From Dioscorea cayenensis subsp. rotundata (taxonomy: Eukaryota > Streptophyta > Magnoliopsida > Dioscoreales > Dioscoreaceae), in the NCBI RefSeq assembly GCF_009730915.1, contig NC_052482.1:2728001-2792000 (forward strand): a stretch of 64,000 nt of DNA, in the 5' to 3' direction. Positions 10,446 through 21,300 of the stretch are shown piece by piece. Made by a program: the position numbers and the translations under genes. Below the pieces are notes generated by a model. That model did not search any database and was not told the DNA's origin. It was given only the letters and a program-made list of their open reading frames with translations. Numbering within the stretch: position 1 is the first letter of the stretch; every line of letters begins with the position of its first letter.

Positions 10446-13400
10446 TTAATTTTATAATATATACAAACTCAAACATAGTCAACATATATAAATAATGATT
10501 ATAATTGTATATTTTACTTGAAAATAATGCATCTGTATGTAATATCGGAAAACGAATAATTTACTTCTATACTCTTATTGACCAACCAAATAAAAAACTA
10601 ATAGAATTATTATAATTACAAAGTTGCTTCTATGCTTCTTTGCTTAATAAACAATGCATGATTTATTCATAATTAGTAAAAATGGAAAAAAGAAATTCTT
10701 GTGAGATAAAGGTATATTGGAAAAAATATCTACCATTAACATTGAATTAAAAATTTTCTTTCCATTTATTTATCATCATAGTTTCTTCATTCAACGAAAC
10801 ACAGGTGTTAAAACTTAATGAAGATGTTTTGATTGCTAGTGAAACCAATTAAAAGCATATATTTGATACTTAAAAATATTTTCTAGACATTGAGAGCATG
10901 AAGGTTTGTATGCCTCAGTTTTTAGCATGAATTAATGAAACTCATCATGAAGATTAATTATTGAAAAACTAATAACCCTTTTGAAAAGCATACACTAAGT
11001 GTCTCTTAGCCTTTTTCTAGCTTTTGATTGATGATGAATCATAAAATTTGAAACTGAATATTCTAGAACATAAAAAGAAGTTTTTCTCAAATTAATTTTA
11101 TGCAAATAATATGCATCATTTTACTAAAGTTGAAGTCAAGCTATAAATATGTAATAGATGTAGAAATCAATTAATGGTCATACAAACAATTATTTTATTT
11201 TATTTTATGAATGTGGGGTACGATGTGTATAGGCGAGGACTTAATACCTCAACTCAAATGTGCCCTCATCTTGCTCGAGCTAGGTTTGAACTTACCTCTT
11301 TCGATACAAAGTATGAACACCGTACTGTACAGAAGCCGGTCTTGACAAGTAAACCAGAAAGATTATTGGTTCATACATTCAATTTAAATCATTTTTAGTG
11401 TAGTCTATTTATTAATTTTTATTTTTTATTTTATATTTGAATATCAATCACTTAATTATTTTTAATTTATATATATAAATGAAATTTTTGGACATAATGA
11501 AAAATGAGTTATAGTTTACAAAGGTTCATAATCCAAAGGTCATCTGCAACGCTGATTAAGAGGCGTGGGGATAGATATTGTCCAAGTTCAAAACCTGTCA
11601 AATGCAGTTTTAGTAACGGATCCTTAGTTTACAGATGTGGGTTTATAGTCCACAACCTTGGGTGAGGTTCATGACGGATATTACTAGTCGTGAGCATGCC
11701 CCTAACTAACATGCACTTGTTACATTTGTTATAAAATAAAATGATAGCTTTACAAGATCTCCTTGTATCTAAACTACTAACTATATATATGTAAAGTTAT
11801 ATTTCAATATTTTTGTTTGCAATCTAACGCTACCTAGATGAAATTTAAGAAATTAATTAACATAAGATGTGTTTTAGAAACCTTTTTAAAAGATGATCTG
11901 TATTTTGAGTTATTTTGGTGGTGTTCATTAGGAATTTGAAAATCCCAGTTTGAATTTGGGTATGGATTTAGTTGTTTGAGTTGAAATTTTAATATGAAAT
12001 AATGCACCAAAAATTTAATTTAACTAATCTTAGTCCAAAATTATTTGAAAATTAAATTTTATTTTTAAATTAATTATGGATATAAAATTTTATTTTTAAA
12101 TTAATTATGGATATAAAATTTTATTTTTAAATTAATTATGGATATTTATCAATAATAGATTATAACTTAATAAATTAAATTGTGAAAAACAAAGTTCTTT
12201 GAAAAGGTGTTTATTGATGCCAAGAGATAGAATAACATTTCTTATACGGAGATAATAGTTAAATAAGTTGGAGCTTTACTAGATCTCATTGAATCTAAAT
12301 TAAACAAACCGATCAGCAGTGAATGGGGGTAAATGCGGATATATATATATATATATTTAAAAATGAATATTTCAATATTTCCTTTTGCAATATAACACAA
12401 CCTACTTGAGTTTTAATGAAGCTTGAGACAGTAATACGAGGGTGCAGAATCAAGTTAGTTGCAAAGGTGATTATAGATACTCAAGGCATAAAAAGTAGAA
12501 GTTTCTAGATAGAGAGAAATAAGTTGTTGAAAAAGAAAGTTTTTGAAAATATTTATGGATAAATACAGCCTGCTAACTATCATTGATACATTTAGGCCTT
12601 AGTTATCATGAATATTGAACATGGAACAGGAAGTCAAAAGTTGGCTTGCTTTTCTAATTCCCCTTCCACTTTGAATAAGTAATGAAATAATTTAATTAGA
12701 GTTGTCAATTTACTATGAATCCAATAAAAATTAATTAATTTTTCTCCCCTACAGGGCTGAGATTGTGGTAGAGATATAATTCTTGATTTGGCAAAGGAAG
12801 AAAAATACCCTCTACTCTACTCGGATCATGTCTCAGAAACATATAATAAAAAAATGTGGGATATGCGCTAAGTTATAAAAACCCCAACATACATGACACT
12901 AGAAACGTTCACATATGACATATTCTCCATATATAATATTATAGTATGTTATAAATATAATATTAAATATTATATTTTATAAAATTTTAAAGCCAATATT
13001 TTATAAATTTATATATTTTTATAAAATTATTATTATTATCATTATTTTTTTAATTGGGGAACGAGAATCCCCACCCAAGTAATCTCTCGAGTGAGCGAGG
13101 AAAAAATTTATTCTCATACTAGAGTTATAAAATGAGAGTCGGGGATGAGATTTGTAAATTTGTGATGGGGCTCAGGGACGGAGATAGCAAGGAGGAATAT
13201 ATCCTTTGTGAATCCACGTTCCTTTTTGATAACTGCGATATAAATAATGTTTTCCTAGTTATCTTTGTCAACCCTTATCTAATATATATTGTTTTTCCAT
13301 TATATTTGATATAGGCTTGTATTTTTATTTTTAATGTTCAATCTCATAGTGTTTATATGGAAATATCACTAATTAACATTATCTGAGATGCAATGGTTCT

Positions 13401-13775
13401 TTATTTTTAAAAATTGATACATAAGAAGAGTGTACAGTCTCTGCACTCTGGTGTGCCTTCAGCTAGCCAAACACAAGCTGTTCAGACATTCAAGTTCAAC
13501 ACAAGTTTTAATTTTCTCAAGTAAATAAGATACAAGGTCATGCCCTAATGCTTAATGTCTTTAACATTTGTTATTTGTTTTTTTTTCCATGTCTTAATTC
13601 TTGTTCATGTGATGAAAATGAGAGAAAAAAATATGTGCCATTATAAAATAATACATTTGAATTCTTTCCTCCTCAATTTCATTTTAATTGTGTTTTGATT
13701 GTTTTTTTTTTATAATGTGGACAAACCAACGTACACACTTTAACTATGCATTGAGAGAGAGTCGATACTTTACTC
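10446..13775. other. Gene-free AT-rich DNA
   Basis: No gene is supported. The stretch holds AT microsatellites, one 31-bp triplicated repeat (12054-12145) and short open frames (for example 11174-11398 and 13132-13314) without recognisable domains. Confidence 0.55.
12054..12145. repeat. 31-bp unit repeated three times
   Basis: The word attatggatat recurs at exact 31-bp spacing (G of GG at 12078, 12109 and 12140), with the AT-rich remainder of each unit nearly identical. This is a recent small tandem duplication. Confidence 0.85.
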
Positions 13776-14016
13776 TATAAATAAAAATGATTTGCTACAA
13801 CGAGTCACTCTCCCGATTGTATTATATATAGCCTCATACATGATCTAAGCGAGCCGAGGAGTTCGAGGCACGAGTCTAACTGACGTCTTGAATATGCTAC
13901 GATCAAAGTTCGAAAGCAGAAAAATACAAGAAAGTGCGAGAGAGGCCGAGTCTTGATGCAGCATTGTCGCGATTCTTCAGCGAGGCATACACAGGACTTC
14001 GTCAGATTCTTTAACA
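13776..14016 (-). repeat. 3' LTR of the older copia element
   Basis: This is the left copy of the direct repeat. On the minus strand it begins TGTTAAAGAATCTGAC just after the purine-rich AGAGGA. Compared with the right copy it often has cgag or cga where the other has cag. Confidence 0.75.
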
Positions 14017-14028
14017 TCCTCTAGCAAT

Positions 14029-16119
14029 CTAAACCGGTGATATGAGTTGAGATAGTTTCTGAACTCTACAAATGGCTATCTTGTAAAGCGACTTTGTTAA
14101 TATGTCTGCAACTTGATCTTTAGTTGAGATGGACCTGATGTCAAGTTTCTTCAGTGCAACTCGTTCTCTAACAAAATGATAGTCGACCTCAATGTGTTTG
14201 GTTCTAGCATGGAATACTGGATTAGATTAGAGATACGTCGCCCCAAGATTATCACACCACAAGCAAGGTGGTATGTCCAGAAGAACACCAAGTTCACTTA
14301 ACAGGGACTGAACCCACATAATTTCTGCTGTCGCATTAGCAAGGGACTTGTACTCAGCTTCAGTACTTGATCGAGACACTGTGGGCTGTTTTCTTGAGCT
14401 CCATGATATCAAGTTAGTGCCAAGGAAAACCGCAAACCCTCCAGTTGATCGTCTGTCATCAGGGCATCCTGCCCAATCAGCATCAGCAAATGCACTAATC
14501 AATGATGTACTTGGCTTGTTAATGGACAACCCAAAACTGACAGTATACTTCAGATATCTTAGAATCCTTTTTATTGCTGACCAGTGGACATCAGTAGGGC
14601 TGTGCAAGAACTGACAGACCTTGTTCACTGCATATGAAATATCTGGTCTAGTGAGATTTAGGTATTGTAATGCACCAACAATACTTCTATAATTTGTAGC
14701 TTGTTCTGGTGACAAAGGTTTACCACTTTCCTTTGACAATTTCTCAGAAGTTGACATGGGAGTAGCTACTGGTTTACACTGCACCATATTTGTTTTCTGC
14801 AACAATTCCCCAATATACTTCTTCTGACAGAGTATAATACCTTTTTCAGAAAAAATAACTTCAACTCCCAGAAAGTAATGCAGAATACCCAGATCTTTGA
14901 TGGCAAAGTCGTCTCTCAACAACTGCAGCAAGGCATTTGTGGCTGATTCTGAAGAACTGACCACAATAATATCGTCCACATATATAAGCATATAAATACA
15001 TATGCCTCTACTTTTGAATATGAACAGAGAAGTGTCAGCTTTGGAAGGACTGAAACCAAGGTCTTGTAGTTTAGAACTTAATCTGGAGTACCATGCTCTT
15101 GGAGCTTGTTTTAGTCCGTATAGGGCTTTATCAAGCTTGCAAATGTAATGAGGGAACTTGGCATCAGTATAACCTTGTGGCTGCTTCATGTATACTTCTT
15201 CAGAGAGAACCCTATGCAAAAAGGCATTACTGACATCAAACTGTCTCATGGACCATCCTTTGGTGATAGCAAGAGCAAGCACTATTCTGATGGTTGATGG
15301 CTTGACAACAGGACTAAAAGTGTCCTCATAATCAATGCCAAATCTTTGCTTGAACCCCTTTGCCACTAGTCTAGCTTTATACCTATCAACAGTACCATCT
15401 GCTTTCCTTTTTAGCTTAAAAACCCACTTGGAGTCGATAACATTTAGGCCATGTTTAGGGGGAACTAGATACCAAGTTTTGTTCTTTTGCAAGGCCATAT
15501 ATTCAGCATCCATAGCTTCTTTCCACTGAGGATTTTGCAGTGCATCAGCATAAGACTGTGGTTCAGTTTCTGAAGAATTTGCACACCTTTTTGTCAGATA
15601 TGTAACAGTGCCATCAGTGAACTTCTTAGGCTGCCTTATATTATTCTGCAGTCTTGTTCGGCCTGGTAGTATCCTGGGATCTGCAGAAACAAAAGTAACA
15701 GACAATGGCATAGAATGTGCATCTACTAACTGGTCACTACTAGAGCTTTCAGAGGAAGTATTTTCAGTGTTATTGCTAATAGTAGGTTCAGTGGATTCTG
15801 TGCTAAAGTTTGGAGTGCTAATCATAAAAGGTGTTGGCAGAATGGTAGTAGTAATGTTTGGAGAGGTGTGTCTAGTGCTAACTTCATATTTTTCAAAGAA
15901 AGGAAAAACATATTCATCAAACACAATGTCTCTTGAAATATAAACTCTCCCTGATGGCACATGAAGACATTTGTATCCTTTATGTAGAGAGCTATAACCA
16001 ATGAAGGTGCATTGTTTGGATTTGAAGGAGAGTTTATGGGCATTGTATGGTTTAAGATGGGGCCAACATGCATAGCTAAAGACTTTCAGCATGGAATAAT
16101 TTGGTTTAATGCCAAACAA
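14029..16119 (-). pseudogene. copia pol: integrase C-terminus, reverse transcriptase and RNase H, one nonsense codon
   Basis: A 630-codon frame (14227-16119) begins with the integrase C-terminal [13 protein letters not shown] block. It contains the RVT_2 reverse transcriptase with [30 protein letters not shown] and the catalytic YVDDII, and then the RNase H part with [16 protein letters not shown] and SSTEAEY. A TAA at 14227-14229 interrupts the RNase H just after [10 protein letters not shown]. The same frame then continues for 65 codons with [20 protein letters not shown] and [11 protein letters not shown] to a TAG at 14029-14031, just before the LTR. So the end of pol is preserved apart from a single nonsense change. 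Confidence 0.9.
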
Positions 16120-16598
16120 TTTTTAAAAGGGCTTAAATTTTTGAGTGACAGGGACTAGGCATTTTTGTTTATAAGATAGGTGGCTGATAGGAAAGCTTCA
16201 TCCCAAAATTTTCAGAGGCATGGAAGCTTGAGCCAACAAGGAGAGGCCTATTTCTAGCACATGCCTATGTTTTCTTTCTGCTGACCCATTTTTACTAATG
16301 AGGTACAAGGACAGGAGACTTTGTGATCAATGTCAACTTTAGATTTGTGGAGTTTTTATTCTCCCTCCCACCCAATCACTCTACATTCTTTTTACCAAGT
16401 AAATGTTGAACATGATTTTGACACTCAAGAAATATGGAATAAACATTTGATTTCAGAGACGAAAGTAAATCCAAGTGAACTTGGTAAAGTCATCAATAAA
16501 ACTGATATAATATTTATGTCCTCCTACAGACTGAGGTGCTGGGCCCCCATACATCACAAGAACACAAGCTCAATAGGGAAGTAGAAGCATGAACAATA
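16120..16598 (-). pseudogene. copia integrase core remnant
   Basis: On the minus strand, pieces of an rve integrase core can be read in different frames, including DDFTRFTWIYF and, near the element's middle, NGSAERKHRH with ISLLAQASMP-like sequence following. The frame is interrupted by several indels, so no continuous protein exists. The segment joins the GAG-pre-integrase piece to the RT piece in the order expected for copia. Confidence 0.65.
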
Positions 16599-17054
16599 TT
16601 AGACTAAGGGTAGCTGATGTCTCTTGGCTAATTGACATGCATCACACATAGATACATGTTCAAAAGAGGGTACAACAATATTATTTGATTTCAAAACAAA
16701 TTGAACTACTTGCAAAGAAGGATGGCCAAGTCTCCTATGCCACAGATCTTGGCTTATTTTCTGCTGAAGGAAGGTTGTCTTGTATTGTCTTATTGTAGCA
16801 GGATTGATGTGGTAGAGGCCAGCTTCACACTTGCCTTGAAGAATTCTTTTCTTCGTGGCTTTGGCCTTAATAACAAAAAAATCAGGATGAAATTCAAGGA
16901 AAGCATGATTGTCTTTGGCAAGTTTGTGAACAGAAATAAGGTTCTTTGAAATTTTAGGAACATGCAACACATTTTTAAGAAGAAAGGAATTAGTAGGAGT
17001 AGAAATCCTAGTGTGACCTATATTGTAAACTTGCACCATTGCCGACTTGAACAT
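16599..17054 (-). pseudogene. copia GAG-pre-integrase segment
   Basis: A 151-codon stretch has LLKNVLHVPKISKNLISV, the protease-to-integrase linker usual in copia polyproteins. It is followed by the zinc-binding HHCC region with LWHRRLGHPS and CDACQLAKRHQLP. It has no start codon of its own and ends where the integrase core becomes frame-broken. The protease active site should lie at 17055-17300 but cannot be read cleanly. Confidence 0.8.
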
Positions 17055-17630
17055 GTTTTGGTCCAGTATACCTCTCCTTGACTGTAAGGTTGTCTAAATT
17101 GCTTGTGATGTGATCAGTTATCCTGAATCCATATACCAGTTGGGATCAATCTGATACAAAAAGGATTTGTGTTGGCCATTACTACTATGCCCACCTTCTT
17201 CTGCCCTAATAGCTGTAGTCAAACCGATGGTAGCACTTCAATGTAATATGAGTCGGGTTTCCTGAATACTTAGCAAGTTGGCCAAGGTCCCCTGAACTTC
17301 ACTATTGTTGCCCCTTGTGCACTATTACCTTTGTTGTAGGGTGTTATGATTGTTGTTGTTGTTATTGCGCCATTTTGCCTTTATTACCACTGGTATTACC
17401 ACCTAAACCTGAGCTATAAACTTGGCCATGCCCTTGGCCTCGTGAAACAAAGTAAGGACTGCCAGAGCCAATCTGAAATACAACATTGTTCTACTTCTAA
17501 TGCAGCTTATAGCTCTGAAGATGTGCATACATATCATCAATGGTGATATAGTCGGATCTTGTAATAATAGAGGGTGACAAAGGATCATAATCGGCCTAAG
17601 GTCATCAAGTATGTAGAAATCACCTCCTCC

Positions 17631-18065
17631 TCACAAAGTGGCTGACCAATGGCAGCTGAGTGTGTCAACCAAAGTCTTCATCTGATGAAAATAGGCATCA
17701 TCAGATTGCTCTTTTCTCAGGTTGGAGAGTTGGAACCGGATCTGCAGAATGCGGGCCTTTGACCTAGATGCGAACATGCGCTCCAAGGCCATCCAAGCAT
17801 CATGCACAGTCGTCATGAACATGACATGCGACATCATGTCTTCTGTTAGCGATGAGAGTATGGTGCCCAGGACATCATAGTCGGTGCCGTTAACGTAACC
17901 TAGCAGGCGATTGCTAGAAGGTATGGCAGAACTAAGCCTTCCATAGGAGATAGTTATCACAGCTCAATTTGATGTTGATGAAGTGGTTGATTGGTGGAGT
18001 TGGGAGTAGGCCAGAGAAGGAAGAACTACGGAGAATGGAATTGGTGGTTCCAAAGAGATCGACAT
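17631..18065 (-). pseudogene. copia gag remnant
   Basis: From an ATG at 18063-18065 (minus strand) a leader peptide runs into a NIKL..DNYLLW-like motif, and after a frame change into 109 codons containing LLGYVNGTDYDVLG, AWMALERMFASRSKARI and FHQMKTLVDTL. This is the UBN2/copia gag family. The frame changes between the two parts. The next segment to the left (17055-17630) gives only scattered fragments of gag/protease. Confidence 0.7.
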
Positions 18066-18128
18066 TGCGAGATCACTATGATATCTTTGATCAAAGTCAC
18101 TTGTGGAATCGCCAGGCTCGAGCTACCA

Positions 18129-18366
18129 TATAAATAAAAATGATTTGCCGCAAGAGTCACTCTCCTGATTGTATTATTTATAGCCTCATACATGATCTAA
18201 CTGAACCGAGAGTTCAGGCACAGTACAACAGAAAACGTGCTGAATATGCTACAGTCAAAGTTCAGAAAACATACAGGGAAGTGCAGAGAAAAGCTGCGAG
18301 TCTTGATGGCGTTGATGCAATTCTTCGAGCGAGACATCAGCGAGGACTTCGTCCAGATTCTTTACT
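18129..18366 (-). repeat. 5' LTR of the older copia element
   Basis: This is the right copy of the direct repeat, followed on the minus strand by the degenerate tRNA-Met primer binding site. A short open frame through it is not a gene. Confidence 0.75.
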
Positions 18367-21300
18367 TGAGACTTCATATATAAGAAAAAAATAAATATGC
18401 ATAGAAATACGAGTGGAATTGAATATGTTGCCTTTAAAAAAAAGAAAAATGTCAAACTAAGTTGTTTTGATTTATTTCCCTCTTTTATCTCTATTTTGTT
18501 TGAATTGATTTAATTTATATAATAAATTTAATAATTAGGATCTAGATTAAAATTCACAAAAGAAGTTACAAATTCTTTTCTTTTAGTCACTTTAGATTAT
18601 TTATATATTTTTATTTACTCTATTAGATATTTTTTCCATAAAAAATAAATAAATAAATCTCGATGTAACATTGTTGTTATCTACATGCACTTCATGCGTT
18701 CAGTTGGAAGCAAGTCACCATTTGAAAAGAAAAAGAATGTCATTATTTATAAATTTTCTATTAAAATTAAAAACCAGAAACAACTACATATCATTCACGG
18801 GTAAATTTGGATTTCCCTGTCAAATTTTCTGACTGTTTTTTCATATTTTTTATTTAAAAAAAAAATTTGTTTCTTCTTAATCCTTATCATGTTGGTAATT
18901 TTTCACTGGCACCAGAGTTACTGTGATCTCAATCTAGTGTTGATGCAGTCCACCCCATGCATGGGTGAGCTCACTCTTCTTACAGTTAGGGCACACATTC
19001 ACTAGCAAAAGAGGCAAACTCACCCCTTTGCGTTTTGGACACATTGTGTTTTTGAATGTGGGGCTATTGCCACGGACCGCTCAAATTGAGTTGATTGTTC
19101 ATTTTAGTTTTTTAAACTAAAAGATTAGTCATTTAATCTTTAAAACTGATCCTGTCATTTCCATAAATGTGGGTAAAAATCCAAAAATATCAACATGAGA
19201 GTTTATGTGACTTGCAGTATATTCATTTTGCTACATGCCATGTTATACTCATAATATATATAGATTTTTGGTAAATTTTCAGGTATGCTAATGTGACTAA
19301 TTAAGTATGTTCCTGGAAAGACCATATATATATGTAATGTTATATAGTCATGCAACAATAAGCAAAAATGGCAAAACTTGCAATGGGACACTATATATAC
19401 CACCACAGATTCATTTAACATAGTTTTGTGCCACTATGTTAATTAACAAAGGAAGAGACAAAAGCGACTAAGTTGATTTCTCTTTTCTCAAGTGAATAAT
19501 TTATCAATTGAACAATTTATTGTATCTTATGTGGAGCAAAAGCAATGAGTGAGTGAATAAAACTAGCGTGCGTAAAATATATATACAATATCTATTAGAC
19601 TAGCGGTCAAAATATAATCGAATAGATAAAATAAACTCACTAGGCGAGAGCCAAAGATCACACACAATTTGAAAAGCTAATGGAGTTAGTCATGATTTTG
19701 TTATATTAATATTAATATTTAATGTATGTAGCACATGAAGACATGTGTTTTCGACTCTATTTACTCTATACCCAAATCCCAGATTTAGATTGTTGGATGA
19801 GAATCTCTAAGCAAAGCTAGTTTTGGTAATTCACTTTATTAATTAATTTAACTTTAACTTGAAGTCAATCATGGGGATAAATAAATAAATATAATTAATT
19901 TATAAGGCGCCTACAAAGCAAATATTATTTTTATGAGTATTTAAGTAAATTTATGATTTTCTGAGGGTGTCTGAAGTACCCAAACAAAAACTAACAAAAG
20001 TCATATAAGCACATATTTTTCCCATAACTTTTTAAATTACTTTTACCAAAAAGATAAATCCAAGAACATGAAAAGGTGATAAAAAGTATTTAGATTTAAG
20101 GCTTTTATTTCATATGTTTGAAAGTGCTGGGAAGTGAAAAGTAAAAAGTGTGGAAGTGATAGAAGTGGAAGTTCTACTTCATTGAAGAGATCAAAAGTCA
20201 TGGAAAAATTGCACTTCGTACGTGCATTCCACTAAATGAAAGATGAAGAATTTCATGAGACTGTCAATGGGATCAGGATAGTTAAGATACTGTAGGAGGA
20301 GTTTGATAAATTATTAATTTTAAATCCATTTTCTAATCCCTATTTATTAGAAATGGATTAGTAACTTAACTATTTTATAATATTTTATTAATATTTAGAT
20401 AAAATATTAATTTTTTAAATCCGATTTTTAGTTGATCTTCTATTAAGAAAAGCGGATTACTGAGTCTTTTCTATTAAAGATATTTGGAATGGATATTTTT
20501 AATATTTAATTTTAATTTAGATAAAATATTAATTTTTAAATCATTTCTAGTCCTTCTAACTAAAAGCAGGATGTTTTCTAATATTTAATAATATTTAAAT
20601 AAAATATTAATTTTTAAATCTTTTTGTGATCCTTTTTATTAGATTTGAAATAGATATTTTCTAATATTTTAATAATATTTAGATCTAAAATATTAATCAT
20701 CTACTTCGAAAGAAATCAAAATTTCTTTAAATCCGTTTCCAATTCATTTGGATTAAGATCGGATATTTTCCCAATATTTAATAATATTTAAAATGGGATA
20801 CTTTTTCTAATATTTATATATTTAAATTAAATATTAAATTTAAATAGCTCTTATGATTGAAATATTTTTCTAATATTTAATAATATTTAGAAATTAAATA
20901 TTAATGATTCCTTATTAGAATGGGTTGTACTACAAACAAAATAAATTCAGGTTTTCAATATTGTGTTTTTAAAAATTGAGATCCTAAGAGCCACAAATCC
21001 CTCGATTTACTATTATTTAGGGTTTTGGGTCGGGAGGGTTGCGATTTTACTATTTAGGGTTTCGGATCGGGAGGGTTTTCTTGCATGTTGAGATAATAAA
21101 AATTAATAAAAGATAAAAGTATCGATGTAACAACTTATAATTTGAGGATAAGATCCTACAGTGATGTCACCGATTCTAATTCCTTTTACTCTATCAGATA
21201 TTCCCTCCGTACTATGCAGTAAAGAAAAGTTGGTTTGAAATTGAGTTAATAACCTCAAAAGTTTATAAAAATTATATGTAACTTTTTCAATATTACCCCC

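Larger units (their letters stand above)
13776..18366 (-). mobile_element. Decayed Ty1/copia retrotransposon, minus strand
   Basis: Two direct repeats of about 240 bp (13776-14016 and 18129-18366), both beginning tataaataaaaatgattt on the plus strand, flank a copia-type internal region read on the minus strand in the order gag, GAG-pre-integrase, integrase, reverse transcriptase, RNase H. Next to the right repeat (the element's 5' LTR) lies a degenerate primer binding site, TGGTAGCTCGAGCC on the minus strand (18111-18128), close to the initiator-Met tRNA complement TGGTATCAGAGC. Next to the left repeat a short purine run precedes TGTTAAAG. The LTRs differ by roughly a fifth and the frames are broken, so the copy is old or poorly assembled. 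I could not establish a target duplication. Confidence 0.85.

Noticed and set aside
15335..15943. Plus-strand open frames across the copia reverse transcriptase.
   Set aside because: They are shadows of the minus-strand pol frame.
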